From NCBI GenBank assembly GCA_023423675.1, contig JAFAFD010000087.1, positions 1 to 25,120 of the forward strand: 25,120 nt of DNA, written 5' to 3'. Positions 1 to 7,804 of this stretch are shown one piece after another (the stretch's first letter is position 1; the number at the start of each line of letters is the position of its first letter). Origin of the DNA: Pseudomonadota bacterium (GTDB taxonomy: Bacteria; Pseudomonadota; Gammaproteobacteria; Xanthomonadales; Xanthomonadaceae). The notes under the pieces were generated by a model. It worked only from the letters and a program-made list of their open reading frames with translations, was not told where the DNA came from and did not search any database. The position numbers and the translations under genes are program-made.

Positions 1-579
1 GGCCTCGCCCGCCGGCTGGCCACTGGCCACCGCACCCGCTTCGGCAGCAGCGGCCGCCTCGGCGCCGGGCTGGTCGCCGCCGCCTTCCTGCGCGCCGCGG
101 CCGATAAATTCAATCTGCACGCGCTCGCCTTCGGCACCGGCGTCGTCCGGCGCGGTGGTGCGGATCACCGCCACCCACAGCAGCAACAGGAAGAACAGCA
201 GGTGCAGCAGCGCGCTGACCACCGCCGAGGTCCAGCGCATCCAGCGCTGGTCACGCGGGGCCGGTTCCCATCCCTGCCACAGCAGGCGCCGCGCCGCGCC
301 CCACGGGCCCAAGGCCGGCAGCAGCCCGGGGCGTCCGGGCAATGGCCGTGGCAGCAGCACCGCGATCACGTCGCTGGCGTGGAACGGCCGCGCGATCGGC
401 TTCAGCGAGCGCAGCCAGATCGCCCACCCATACGGCAGGCGCGTGCGCTTTTCGAGGATGAGGGGATGCTGCTGGCGCGCCAGCAGCAGATCGATCAGTT
501 GCTCGGCTCTGGGCAGAGGCACGCGTTGGCGATCAGGCGGCGTTGCCGCGGGGGATGTACGGCGCGTGGCCGCTGTCAT
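1..579 (-). CDS. TonB-like transmembrane protein, 3' part cut by window edge
   Basis: The reading frame is open from 579 to base 1 (193 codons) and continues beyond the window. The visible part has a proline/arginine-rich cytoplasmic N-terminus of about 115 residues, one strongly hydrophobic segment at about residues 118-139 (rich in Leu, with [16 protein letters not shown]), and then an acidic, Gly/Ala-rich stretch. This layout (cytoplasmic head, single membrane anchor, low-complexity periplasmic region) resembles TonB-like or 'transmembrane repetitive' proteins of Xanthomonadaceae, but no functional domain is visible. The start is uncertain. The ATG at 579 overlaps the last 47 bases of nfuA, while an in-frame GTG at 522 would begin just after nfuA. 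Neither has a good Shine-Dalgarno sequence. The overlap or close spacing suggests co-transcription with nfuA. The function is unknown. Confidence 0.7.
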   Translation of the reverse strand, partial: MTAATRRTSPAATPPDRQRVPLPRAEQLIDLLLARQQHPLILEKRTRLPYGWAIWLRSLKPIARPFHASDVIAVLLPRPLPGRPGLLPALGPWGAARRLLWQGWEPAPRDQRWMRWTSAVVSALLHLLFFLLLLWVAVIRTTAPDDAGAEGERVQIEFIGRGAQEGGGDQPGAEAAAAAEAGAVASGQPAGEA

Positions 580-1132
580 GGTCGGTCGCGTCGCGCACGG
601 CGGTGACGCCCGGCACGCGGCCCATCAGGGTCTTTTCGATGCCCTGCTTGAGCGTGACGTCGGCCATGCCACAACCCTGGCAGCCGCCGCCGAAGCGCAG
701 CAGCACCACGCCATCGGCCGAGACCTCCTGCACGGCGACCTTGCCGCCATGCGAAGCGAGCTGCGGGTTGACTTCGTTTTCCACCACCCAGTGCACGCGC
801 TCGACCAGCGAGGCGGCCTCGCCGGGCGCTTCGCCCTTGATGCGCGGGGCCTTGATGGTCAGCTGCTGGGTGCCGGCGGTGCCGGGAACGATGTCGATCT
901 CGGCACCGTCGAGCCAGCCCACGCTGAGCGCGTCGACATAGAGGGTGAAGCCATCGCAGTCCACGGCCCACTCGTCGCCGAGCAGGTCGCTGGGTTCGGC
1001 GAACTCCAGGCGGGCGTCTGCGCGCGGCGTGCCGGGATCGACGGCGCTCAGGCGCACGCCCATGCCGGGCACGCCCTCGCGTTCGATCAGCTTGCGGAAG
1101 TGGGTCTGGGCAGTGTCGGAGATCTGGATCAT
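533..1132 (-). CDS. nfuA: Fe-S cluster biogenesis/carrier protein NfuA
   Basis: This 199-residue protein has the NfuA layout. An N-terminal degenerate A-type carrier domain covers about residues 1-95 and lacks the cysteine set of IscA. A C-terminal Nfu domain covers about 105-180 and holds the cluster-binding CxxC motif at C151/C154 ([14 protein letters not shown]). The length is close to that of E. coli NfuA (191). In that family the two cysteines from each of two subunits bind a [4Fe-4S] cluster, which is passed to apo-enzymes, particularly under oxidative stress or iron limitation. The gene is divergent from phhB across a 90-bp gap and is followed by the membrane protein gene at the left edge, which overlaps its 3' end. 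The motif and domain order make the assignment secure. Confidence 0.96.
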   Translation of the reverse strand: MIQISDTAQTHFRKLIEREGVPGMGVRLSAVDPGTPRADARLEFAEPSDLLGDEWAVDCDGFTLYVDALSVGWLDGAEIDIVPGTAGTQQLTIKAPRIKGEAPGEAASLVERVHWVVENEVNPQLASHGGKVAVQEVSADGVVLLRFGGGCQGCGMADVTLKQGIEKTLMGRVPGVTAVRDATDHDSGHAPYIPRGNAA

Positions 1133-1222
1133 CAGGCTATTCTAGCCAAGTCAGCGCCGGTCGCTCATTCGGTTTATACACCGGCCGGCGCATTGTTCAG
1201 TCAATTCGAGGTGGAGGAACCC

Positions 1223-1573
1223 ATGTCCGACCTGATTCCGCTGGCACAGGCGCGTTGCGTGCCGCGCAAGGGCAGCGACCACAAGCTGGGCGAAGCGCGC
1301 CTGGCCGAACTGCTGCCGCAGGTGCCGGGCTGGGAACTGGCCGAGGCCGGCCAGGCGCTGGTGCGCACGTTCCGCTTCAAGGATTACTACGCCACCATGG
1401 CCTTCGTGAACGCGCTGGCCTGGATCGCCCACCACGAGGACCACCACCCGGACCTGGGCGTGCACTACGACCGCGCCGTCGTGCGCTACTCCACCCACGA
1501 CGTGGGCGGGCTGAGCGAGAACGACTTCATCTGCGCGGCCAAGACCTCGGCCCTGACGGAGCACGTGAAATGA
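1223..1573 (+). CDS. phhB: Pterin-4a-carbinolamine dehydratase
   Basis: The 116-residue protein matches the PCD/DCoH family. The active-site block lies at about residues 67-80, with W67, H70, H71, H75 and P76 ([14 protein letters not shown]), followed by the conserved [16 protein letters not shown] region. The family dehydrates 4a-hydroxytetrahydrobiopterin, recycling the pterin cofactor used by phenylalanine hydroxylase. No hydroxylase gene is in the window. The ATG at 1223 was chosen because a strong Shine-Dalgarno (GGAGGA, 1213-1218) sits just upstream. The frame is open further upstream, but that part is antisense to nfuA and looks non-coding. The stop codon overlaps the start of the next gene (ATGA at 1570-1573), so the two are probably translated together. 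Confidence 0.94.
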   Translation: MSDLIPLAQARCVPRKGSDHKLGEARLAELLPQVPGWELAEAGQALVRTFRFKDYYATMAFVNALAWIAHHEDHHPDLGVHYDRAVVRYSTHDVGGLSENDFICAAKTSALTEHVK

Positions 1574-1986
1574 ATGTTCGACTGCTGAGCCTGTCCCTGC
1601 TCGCCGCCACCGGCCTGGCCGGCTGCGGTTCGTCCGAGCCGCCGGCACCACCGGCCGCGCCGCCCACCGAGGTGGCCGCGGTGAAGACCCCGCCGCCGCA
1701 GTACCCGATGGAGCTGGCCTGCACCGGCGTGGGCGGCACCAGCACCTTCAAGGTCACCATCGGCACCGATGGCCGCCCCAGCGAGGTTCTGCTGCTGACC
1801 GGCGCCGGCAACCCGCAGCTGGATGACCTGGCCAAGACCGCCGTCCAGGCATGGGAATTCAAGGCCGCCACCCGCAATGGCCAGGCCGTGCCCGCCACCA
1901 TCCAGGTGCCGGTCAGCTTCAACCCGCCGCAGCCGAAGCCGGACCAGTGCTTCGCCGTTGAAGAGCGGATGCGCCGCGGCGGCTGA
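1570..1986 (+). CDS. Lipoprotein with TonB C-terminal-like domain
   Basis: The 138-residue protein begins with a short lipoprotein signal ending in a lipobox (LAGC, Cys19). A Pro/Ala-rich linker (about 20-42) follows, then a compact domain with features of the TonB C-terminal fold: [15 protein letters not shown], then a predicted helix with [17 protein letters not shown] and a final strand TIQVPVSF. Two further cysteines (in LACTGVG and PDQCFAV) could form a disulfide. Unlike a true TonB it has no transmembrane anchor, so it is probably tethered to a membrane by lipid and faces the periplasm. Translation is coupled to phhB by ATGA overlap. The domain assignment is by pattern only, and its partner is unknown. 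Confidence 0.8.
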   Translation: MNVRLLSLSLLAATGLAGCGSSEPPAPPAAPPTEVAAVKTPPPQYPMELACTGVGGTSTFKVTIGTDGRPSEVLLLTGAGNPQLDDLAKTAVQAWEFKAATRNGQAVPATIQVPVSFNPPQPKPDQCFAVEERMRRGG

Positions 1987-2086
1987 AGGCCGACGTAGCG
2001 ACCAGGCCAGCCGACGCCCGCCTTGCCCCCCCGCCGTCCCGGCCTGACCCGGGGCGGCTGCTGAACGATCAGGAACGCGTCGGTAA

Positions 2087-2896
2087 ATGCTGCAGATCTC
2101 CCCGGAAAACTTCTGGATCGCGCTCGCGGTCACCCTCGCCGCTGGCCTGGCGACGGCCATCGGCAGCCTGCTGGTCCTGTTCTCGCGCCGCCCGAGCCCG
2201 CGCCTGCTGGCGTTCGGCCTGGCGTTTGCCGGCGGCGCGATGGTGTATGTCTCGCTGTCGGAAATCCTGAACAAGTCGATCGAATCGTTCGCCCTGGCCT
2301 ACGGCGCGCGCGGCGGCTTCACCTGGGGAACCATCGCCTTCCTGCTGGGCGTGCTGGCGATCGTGGCCATCGACCATCTGATCCCGAACCCGCACGAGAC
2401 GCTGGATTCGAAGGAACCGGCGTTCCGCGACAACAGCAAGGCCTACATCAAGCGCGTCGGCCTGCTGACGGCCGTGGCGATCACCGCGCACAACTTCCCC
2501 GAAGGCCTGGCCACCTTCTTCGCGACGGTGGAAAGCCCGTCGGTGGGCATGCCGCTGGCCTTCGCCATTGCCATCCACAACATCCCCGAGGGCATCGCCA
2601 TCGCGGTGCCGGTGTACTTTGCCACCCAGAGCAAGCTGCACGCCTTCATGGCGAGCCTGCTGTCGGGCCTGGCCGAGCCGGTGGGCGCGGTGCTCGGCTA
2701 TTTCCTGCTGAAGGGCTCGCTGTCGCACGCCACGTTTGGCTGGGTGTTCGGGCTGATTGCCGGGGTGATGGTGTTCCTGGCGCTGGATGAGCTGCTGCCT
2801 GCAGCCAAGCGCTATGCCAAGGGCCACGAGACCGTGTACGGGCTGGTGGCGGGCATGGGCACGCTGGCGATCAGCCTGGTGCTGTTCAAGTGGTGA
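2087..2896 (+). CDS. zupT: ZIP-family divalent metal transporter, ZupT type
   Basis: The 269-residue polytopic membrane protein has the two ZIP signature motifs in neighbouring helices: HNFPEG at 135-140 and HNIPEG at 164-169. Their His, Asn and Glu residues form the metal site in this family. The length and the absence of a long His-rich loop fit bacterial ZupT (257 residues in E. coli), which brings Zn2+ and other divalent cations into the cytoplasm. A weak Shine-Dalgarno (AGGA, about 2071) precedes the ATG. The gene stands alone, 100 bp downstream of the TonB-C lipoprotein gene, with three palindromic repeats immediately after its stop. The family is certain. Metal preference cannot be read from the sequence. 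Confidence 0.93.
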   Translation: MLQISPENFWIALAVTLAAGLATAIGSLLVLFSRRPSPRLLAFGLAFAGGAMVYVSLSEILNKSIESFALAYGARGGFTWGTIAFLLGVLAIVAIDHLIPNPHETLDSKEPAFRDNSKAYIKRVGLLTAVAITAHNFPEGLATFFATVESPSVGMPLAFAIAIHNIPEGIAIAVPVYFATQSKLHAFMASLLSGLAEPVGAVLGYFLLKGSLSHATFGWVFGLIAGVMVFLALDELLPAAKRYAKGHETVYGLVAGMGTLAISLVLFKW

Positions 2897-2915
2897 TCGG
2901 CTTGCGCGCCGCCCT

Positions 2916-2939
2916 GTAGAGTCGAGCCGTGCTCGACTG
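2916..2939 (+). repeat. SMAG-type palindromic repeat, copy 1
   Basis: GTAG (2916-2919) is followed by an imperfect palindrome built on GTCGAGC...GCTCGAC (2921-2937). This is the architecture of the Stenotrophomonas GTAG-headed REP element: a conserved tetranucleotide at one side of a short stem-loop. It lies 20 bp after the zupT stop. Confidence 0.8.
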
Positions 2940-2961
2940 GCTTTCCGCGCCATCTCGCCCC

Positions 2962-2985
2962 GTAGAGTCGAGCTTGCTCGACTGG
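2962..2985 (+). repeat. SMAG-type palindromic repeat, copy 2
   Basis: GTAG (2962-2965) is followed by stem GTCGAG/CTCGAC (2967-2972 and 2977-2982) with a CTTG loop. The bases after it (CTGGCTTTCCGC) repeat those after copy 1, so the two copies look like a tandem duplication of about 46 bp. Confidence 0.8.
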
Positions 2986-3010
2986 CTTTCCGCCGCGCCC
3001 GGCCGAAGAG

Positions 3011-3034
3011 CAGTCGAGCACGGCTCGACTCTAC
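3011..3034 (-). repeat. SMAG-type palindromic repeat, copy 3 (inverted)
   Basis: This is the reverse complement of copy 1: CAGTCGAGCACGGCTCGACT followed by CTAC (3031-3034), the complement of GTAG. It sits 10 bp beyond the rluC stop, so transcripts from both zupT and rluC can fold hairpins here. It could pair with copy 1 to form a larger dyad of about 120 bp. Confidence 0.8.
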
Positions 3035-3043
3035 AAGGGTTGC

Positions 3044-4018
3044 TTACTTCAGGCGGTCGAGCGCTTCCACCAGCTCGTCGGCCAGCGGTGCATTCAGCAC
3101 GTACGGGGTCTTGCCGGCATCCAGCGCGAACTCCAGCGAGGCCGCGTGCAGGAACAGGCGCTTCAGCCCGATCTGCTCACGAAGGCGCTTGTTGACTGCC
3201 GGATCGCCGTATTTGTCGTCACCAGCCACCGGATGACCCAGATGCTGGGCATGCACTCGGATCTGGTGGGTACGGCCGGTCTCAATGCGCACTTCACAGT
3301 ACGAATGGCCGCCCTTGCGCTCCAGCACCCGGAAGTGGCTGATCGATTCCTTGCCGATGGCGTTGACCTGCACGTGGCGCTCGCCGCCCTGGCGCAGGCC
3401 CACGTGCAGCGGCGCGTCGACCGTCATCACGCCGTCGGGCATGCGCCCGGCCAGCAGGGTCAGGTAGCGCTTGCGGATGCCGGCGCCGTGATCTTCACGC
3501 AGCAGCGCCTGCAGCTCGCTCAGCGCCGACCGCTTCTTGGCCACGATCAGCAGGCCCGAGGTGTCGCGATCCAACCGGTGGACCAGCTCCAGGGTCTGCC
3601 CCGGGCGCAGGGCACGCAGGGTCTCGATGGCGCCGAAGCTGATGCCGCTGCCGCCGTGGCTGGCCACGCCGGTCGGCTTGTTCAGCGCCAGCAGGCGCGC
3701 ATCCTCGAAGACGATGGCCTGCTCCAGGCGGCGCATGAAGGACTCGGGCGGACCGCCCCTGTCTCCTTCCTCGGTGAGACGAACCGGCGGCACACGCACC
3801 TCGTCGCCCGCCTCCAGCTTGCGTTCGGCCTTGGCGCGGCCGCCATTCACGCGGACCTGGCCGCTGCGCACCAGCTTGTAGACCAGGCTGCGCGGGGCGC
3901 CCTTGAGCTGGCCCAGCAGGAAATTGTCCAGGCGCTGGCCTGCACGGTCCTCGGGAACGGTGATCATGCGCACGGAAGGCTTGTCGCCAGCGGGCTTGGT
4001 GGGGTCTGAGGCAGTCAT
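3044..4018 (-). CDS. rluC: 23S rRNA pseudouridine synthase RluC
   Basis: The 324-residue protein has an S4 RNA-binding domain (about residues 27-80) followed by the RluA-family catalytic domain. The signature LVHRLDRDTSGLL places the catalytic aspartate at D150. The length fits RluC (319 in E. coli), which makes pseudouridines 955, 2504 and 2580 in 23S rRNA. As in E. coli, the gene lies divergently next to rne, which favours RluC over RluA or RluD. The ATG at 4018 gives a normal N-terminus. The frame stays open upstream to 4426, but that extension is leader DNA. No clear Shine-Dalgarno precedes 4018, so a shorter start at M18 is possible. Confidence 0.95.
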   Translation of the reverse strand: MTASDPTKPAGDKPSVRMITVPEDRAGQRLDNFLLGQLKGAPRSLVYKLVRSGQVRVNGGRAKAERKLEAGDEVRVPPVRLTEEGDRGGPPESFMRRLEQAIVFEDARLLALNKPTGVASHGGSGISFGAIETLRALRPGQTLELVHRLDRDTSGLLIVAKKRSALSELQALLREDHGAGIRKRYLTLLAGRMPDGVMTVDAPLHVGLRQGGERHVQVNAIGKESISHFRVLERKGGHSYCEVRIETGRTHQIRVHAQHLGHPVAGDDKYGDPAVNKRLREQIGLKRLFLHAASLEFALDAGKTPYVLNAPLADELVEALDRLK

Positions 4019-4282
4019 CTGGCTGTTTATTCTGTTACACTCGGGGGGCGAGATAAGGGATTGATTTTGTTGGAAGTTACTCAGGGCCAGAAGCCCAGCT
4101 TCCGACGAATCCGGCACAGTGCGCGACCACCGCCCGCGGGGCGGCCATGTTAGCGGCTCACCGGCCTTCCCGGCCATCGCCGGATGCCTGACACGCAACC
4201 GTGCTGAACATGTCCCGTGTGGCGCTCCAGCCTGGCTGACAGCTGCCTCCGGCCCTGCAACACCCCAAAACCAGAAAAGTGA

Positions 4283-4317
4283 AGCGCTCCCGCGGCCTGC
4301 CGTGGTGTCGTAGCGCT
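4283..4317 (+). promoter_or_regulatory. Candidate rne leader stem-loop with asymmetric internal loop
   Basis: Outer stem AGCGCT (4283-4288) pairs with AGCGCT (4312-4317). Inner stem CCGCGG (4290-4295) pairs with CCGTGG (4300-4305) around a CCTG loop. The two stems are separated by an asymmetric internal loop of 1 base on the left and 6 on the right (TGTCGT). In E. coli a conserved leader hairpin (hp2) senses RNase E activity. This element resembles it in position and general shape only, so equivalence is inference. Confidence 0.45.
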
Positions 4318-4327
4318 GGAAACCCAA

Positions 4328-4360
4328 GCCGCCCTCCCCGCGCATGCGCGAATGGGCGGT
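4328..4360 (+). promoter_or_regulatory. Second rne leader stem-loop
   Basis: CCGCCC (4329-4334) pairs with GGGCGG (4354-4359), extendable by a G-U pair at 4328/4360. A 12-base perfect palindrome, CGCGCATGCGCG (4339-4350), lies inside the loop. It ends 65 bases before the rne start codon. It may be part of the RNase E feedback target or simply a structured leader. Confidence 0.4.
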
Positions 4361-4425
4361 GAACCGTGTCCAGAGGCGAAACCCCATGGCGTTCCGCGCG
4401 GTAGCCGCTTGCGAGGAACGCAACA

Positions 4426-7400
4426 ATGAAGCGAATGCTGATCAACGCCACGCAGGCCGAAGAGCTGCGTGTTGCCATCGTCGATGGCCAGTCGTTGTAT
4501 GACATCGATATCGAGCAGCCGGCGAAGGAACAGAAGAAGTCCAACATCTACAAGGGCCGGATCTTCCGCATCGAGCCCTCGCTGGAAGCGGCCTTCGTCG
4601 AATACGGTGGTGGCCGCCATGGCTTCCTGCCGCTGAAGGAAATTTCCCGCGACTACTTCCAGGCCGGCGTCGACCACAACAAGGCCGGCATCCGCGAGCT
4701 GCTGAAGGAAGGCCAGGAAATCGTCGTCCAGGTGGACAAGGAAGAGCGTGGCAACAAGGGCGCCGCCCTGACCACGTTCATCTCCCTGGCCGGCCGTTAC
4801 ATGGTGCTGATGCCGAACTCGCCGAGCGCGGGCGGTGTCTCCCGTCGCATCGAAGGCGAAGACCGGGCCGCCCTGAAGGACGCCCTGGACAAGCTGAACA
4901 TCCCCGACGACATGGGCGTGATCATCCGCACCGCCGGCGTCGGCCGCGATGCCGAAGAGCTGCAGTGGGATCTGGACTACCTGCTTAACGTCTGGCGCGC
5001 CATCGCCGAAGCTGCCCTGAGCAAGCCGGCCCCGTTCCTGATCTATCAGGAATCGCGCCTGATCGTGCGCGCCCTGCGTGACTACCTGCGCGCCGACATC
5101 GGCGAGATCCTGGTGGACACCGAGGAGATGTACGAGCACGCCCGCGAGTTCATGCAGCAGGTGATGCCGCAGACCCTGCGCAAGCTCAAGCACTACAAGG
5201 ACGACATCCCGCTGTTCAACCGCTTCCAGATCGAATCGCAGATCGAAGGCGCCTACGAGCGCAACGTGCGCCTGCCGTCGGGCGGCTCGATCGTGGTCGA
5301 CCAGACCGAAGCGCTGACCGCCGTCGACGTCAACTCCTCGCGCGCCACCAAGGGCAGCGACATCGAGGACACCGCCTTCCAGACCAACCTGGAAGCGGCC
5401 GAGGAAGTGGCCCGCCAGCTGCGCCTGCGCGACCTGGGCGGCCTGGTGGTCATCGACTTCATCGACATGGCCTCCAACAAGCACCAGCGTGAAGTCGAGA
5501 ACCGCCTTGCCAACGCGCTGAAGTACGACCGCGCGCGCGTCCAGGTCGGCCGCATCTCGCGCTTCGGCCTGCTCGAAATGAGCCGTCAGCGCCTGCGCCC
5601 GAGCCTGGGTGAATCCAGCCAGATCGTCTGTCCGCGTTGTGACGGCCACGGCCGCATGCGCAGCGTCGAATCGCTGTCGCTGTCGATCATCCGCGTCGCC
5701 GAAGAGCATGCGATGAAGGAGAACACCGGGCAGGTGCTGGTCCAGGCCCCGGTGGAGATCGCCAATTACCTGCTGAACGAGAAGCGCAGCGCCCTGCGCG
5801 AGATCGAGCAGCGCCACGAAGCGCCGATCGTGATCGTCGCCGACGAGCAGCTGCACACCCCGCACTACAACGTGACCCGCCTGCGCGAGAACGAGCTGGG
5901 TGAAGACAGCAGCAAGCCGAGCTACCAGCGTGGCACCCCGCGCAAGCTGCCGGTGCACGCCCTCACCAAGGGCCAGCTGAACATCCCGCCGCCGGCCGTG
6001 ACCCAGGTCAAGCACACCGCACCGGCCCCGGTGCGTGCCGAAGCCGAACCGGTGGCCGCTCCGGCCCCGGCACCGGTCGCCGCCGCCCCGGCACCGGCCG
6101 CCAGTGGCGGCGTGGTCGGCTGGCTGAAGCGCATCTTCGGTGGCGAGCCGGCTCCGGCCGCTGCTCCGGCCCCGGCAGCCCGCCAGGCGCAGCAGGATGG
6201 CGGCCGCAAGGACCGCAACAGGGATCGCAACAAGGACCGCAAGGACCGTCGCGACGACAGCCGTGGCAACGGCGGCAACGGCAATGCGCAGCAGCAGAAG
6301 GACGGCGGCAACCGCAAGGACCGCGGTGAGCAGCGCAAGGACGGTCGCCAGGGCGGCAACAACAACGGCAACGCCCAGCAGCAGCCGCAGCAGGGCAAGC
6401 AGAAGGACGGCCAGCAGCAGCCGCAGCAGCAGAAGCAGCCGCGCAACGAGCAGCAGGGCCAGAACCCGCAGCAGCAGCCGAAGCTGAAGCAGCCGAAGCA
6501 GCCGCGTCCGCAGCAGGACGGCGAGAAGCCGGCCGAGAAGCCGCAGCGCGCCGCCGCCGAAGCACCGGTCGACACCGCAAACGCGGCTGCCGCCGTGGCC
6601 GCGACCGTCGTCGCCGCCAACGCGGTGACCGCGCAGGAAGGCACTGCACCGGCCGCTCCGGTGGCACCGGCTGCACCGGTCGCCGCCGTGGTGGCGACTG
6701 ATGCTGCACCGGTGGCCGATGCCAGCGTTGACGCAGGCACTGACGCCGACGCGGTTGCCGTGTCCGGCGAAGATGCCGCGACCGACGCCGCAGGCGAACA
6801 GGCCGGCGAAGGCGCGACCCGCCGCCGTCGTGGCCGTCGCGGCGGCCGTCGTCGCCGCCGTGGTGGCGCCGAGAATGCCGCCGGTACCGATGCCCTGGGC
6901 GATGACCAGGACGACGGTGACGAAGCCGATGACAACGACAGCGCTGACCAGGCTGCCGACACTGCCGCCGAGGCCGCGCCGGTCGCCGCCGCGCAGCCGT
7001 CGCGCTCGCAGCCGGAATTCGATTTCGATGACGAAGTCGAGCCGGTGGCCGTGGAAGCTGAGAAGCCCGCCCGTGCACCGGTCGCCGTTGCCGCTGCCGC
7101 CCCGGTGGTTGCCGTGAGCAGCGCCGTGGTCGAAGCAGTCGCTCCGCAGGAAGCGGCAGCCCCGGCACCGGTGGTCAAGGCCGAGCCGGCCCCGCAACCG
7201 GTGCAGACCAGCATGCTGGACCAGATCGACGCCGCAACCCCGGCCCAGCCGGAGGCACCGGCCGCTCCGGTGGTTGACGCCAAGCCCGTGGTCGAGGAGG
7301 CCGCCGTGGCGGCCGCGCCGGCACCGGTGGTCGTCGAAGCCGCTCCGGTGGTGGCCGAGGTCGCTCCGGTTGTTGAAGCCGCACCGGTGGTGGAAGCGAA

Positions 7401-7638
7401 GCCGGTCGTCGAGGCCGCCCCGGTGGTCGAAACCGCACCGGTCGTCGAGCAGCCGGCCGCGCCGGTGGCCGTCGAAGCCGCGCCGGTCGAAGCTGCCGCA
7501 CCGGTTGCCGAAGCCGTGGTGACGCCGTCGATCGACCCGGTGGCCGATGGCCATACCGATTCGGCCAGCCAGGCCGCGGATGCCCAGGCATCGGACGAAG
7601 ACGAGGAAGCCGCCAAGCGCACGCCGCCGGCGAACTGA
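4426..7638 (+). CDS. rne: Ribonuclease E
   Basis: The 1070-residue endoribonuclease starts with the canonical [10 protein letters not shown]. The N-terminal catalytic half (about 1-510) holds the S1 domain (about 37-120), the metal-binding DNase I-like site with D301 (TAVDVNSS) and D344 (LVVIDFIDM), and the Zn-link CPRC motif at C402/C405. All are two residues earlier than in E. coli (303, 346, 404, 407). The C-terminal half is disordered. It has a short membrane-binding-type amphipathic segment around 565-573 (GWLKRIFGG), an Arg/Lys/Gln/Asn-rich RNA-binding region (about 585-710), a second Arg cluster (about 799-815), and Ala/Val/Pro/Glu repeats (about 880-1030). It is a single-gene unit with its own terminator. 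In the family it initiates mRNA decay, processes rRNA and tRNA, and scaffolds the degradosome. Confidence 0.98.
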   Translation: MKRMLINATQAEELRVAIVDGQSLYDIDIEQPAKEQKKSNIYKGRIFRIEPSLEAAFVEYGGGRHGFLPLKEISRDYFQAGVDHNKAGIRELLKEGQEIVVQVDKEERGNKGAALTTFISLAGRYMVLMPNSPSAGGVSRRIEGEDRAALKDALDKLNIPDDMGVIIRTAGVGRDAEELQWDLDYLLNVWRAIAEAALSKPAPFLIYQESRLIVRALRDYLRADIGEILVDTEEMYEHAREFMQQVMPQTLRKLKHYKDDIPLFNRFQIESQIEGAYERNVRLPSGGSIVVDQTEALTAVDVNSSRATKGSDIEDTAFQTNLEAAEEVARQLRLRDLGGLVVIDFIDMASNKHQREVENRLANALKYDRARVQVGRISRFGLLEMSRQRLRPSLGESSQIVCPRCDGHGRMRSVESLSLSIIRVAEEHAMKENTGQVLVQAPVEIANYLLNEKRSALREIEQRHEAPIVIVADEQLHTPHYNVTRLRENELGEDSSKPSYQRGTPRKLPVHALTKGQLNIPPPAVTQVKHTAPAPVRAEAEPVAAPAPAPVAAAPAPAASGGVVGWLKRIFGGEPAPAAAPAPAARQAQQDGGRKDRNRDRNKDRKDRRDDSRGNGGNGNAQQQKDGGNRKDRGEQRKDGRQGGNNNGNAQQQPQQGKQKDGQQQPQQQKQPRNEQQGQNPQQQPKLKQPKQPRPQQDGEKPAEKPQRAAAEAPVDTANAAAAVAATVVAANAVTAQEGTAPAAPVAPAAPVAAVVATDAAPVADASVDAGTDADAVAVSGEDAATDAAGEQAGEGATRRRRGRRGGRRRRRGGAENAAGTDALGDDQDDGDEADDNDSADQAADTAAEAAPVAAAQPSRSQPEFDFDDEVEPVAVEAEKPARAPVAVAAAAPVVAVSSAVVEAVAPQEAAAPAPVVKAEPAPQPVQTSMLDQIDAATPAQPEAPAAPVVDAKPVVEEAAVAAAPAPVVVEAAPVVAEVAPVVEAAPVVEAKPVVEAAPVVETAPVVEQPAAPVAVEAAPVEAAAPVAEAVVTPSIDPVADGHTDSASQAADAQASDEDEEAAKRTPPAN

Positions 7639-7661
7639 TCGTTCGTTGATCGCGTAGAACG

Positions 7662-7695
7662 AAACGGCGGGGATCGATGATCCCCGCCGTTTTTG
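7662..7695 (+). terminator. Intrinsic terminator of rne
   Basis: A perfect 11-bp GC-rich stem (CGGCGGGGATC, 7665-7675, with its complement at 7679-7689) closes a GAT loop. It is flanked by A bases on the left and a run of five Ts (7690-7694) on the right. It begins 24 bases after the rne stop. Confidence 0.95.
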
Positions 7696-7706
7696 TTTGT
7701 GCCCCG

Positions 7707-7728
7707 GTAGATGCCAACCTTGGTTGGC
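7707..7728 (+). repeat. SMAG-type palindromic repeat
   Basis: GTAG (7707-7710) is followed by the perfect palindrome GCCAACCTTGGTTGGC (7713-7728). It has the same GTAG-plus-stem layout as the copies near zupT but a different stem sequence, so it belongs to another subfamily. Confidence 0.85.
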
Positions 7729-7758
7729 GCCGTTGATTCAGCGCACGCGGACGCGCCC

Positions 7759-7782
7759 GTGCCAACCAAGGTTGGCACCTAC
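7759..7782 (-). repeat. SMAG-type palindromic repeat, inverted partner
   Basis: The palindrome GCCAACCAAGGTTGGC (7761-7776) is followed by CTAC (7779-7782), the complement of GTAG. It is in inverted orientation to the copy at 7707-7728, giving a head-to-head dimer between the convergent ends of rne and the minus-strand carbohydrate operon. It could protect or delimit the 3' end of the operon mRNA, since no T-tract terminator is visible after the last gene. Confidence 0.85.
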
Positions 7783-7804
7783 CAGAACGTGAAACCCTGC
7801 GGCG

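Larger units (their letters stand above)
4019..4425 (+). promoter_or_regulatory. rluC-rne divergent intergenic region and rne 5' leader
   Basis: These 407 bp carry no gene I can support. A long untranslated leader upstream of rne is established for E. coli, where it mediates feedback control by RNase E. Here the rluC-proximal end (about 4021-4085) is AT-rich relative to the rest and is where promoters for both genes are most likely. I see only weak hexamers there (for example TACACT at 4036-4041 on the plus strand). The rne-proximal third holds two stem-loops, listed separately. The rne ribosome binding site is GAGGAA, about 8 bases before the ATG. Confidence 0.6.

Noticed and set aside
155..1222. 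Upstream extension of the phhB frame to 155
   Set aside because: The extension is antisense to nfuA and the membrane protein gene, and a strong Shine-Dalgarno marks the start at 1223.
4019..4426. Longer rluC starting at 4426
   Set aside because: The extra 136 residues are not like RluC, and the DNA is the rne leader. The start at 4018 gives the family length.
4150..7554. A 1134-codon open frame antisense to rne
   Set aside because: It lies opposite the unmistakable RNase E gene. Its product is His/Arg/Gly/Leu biased with no domain, as expected from the reverse of GC-rich codons.
5922..7778. A 618-codon minus-strand frame rich in Ser/Ala/Thr/Gly
   Set aside because: It is the reverse of the repetitive RNase E tail, crosses the terminator and SMAG repeats, and has no domain.
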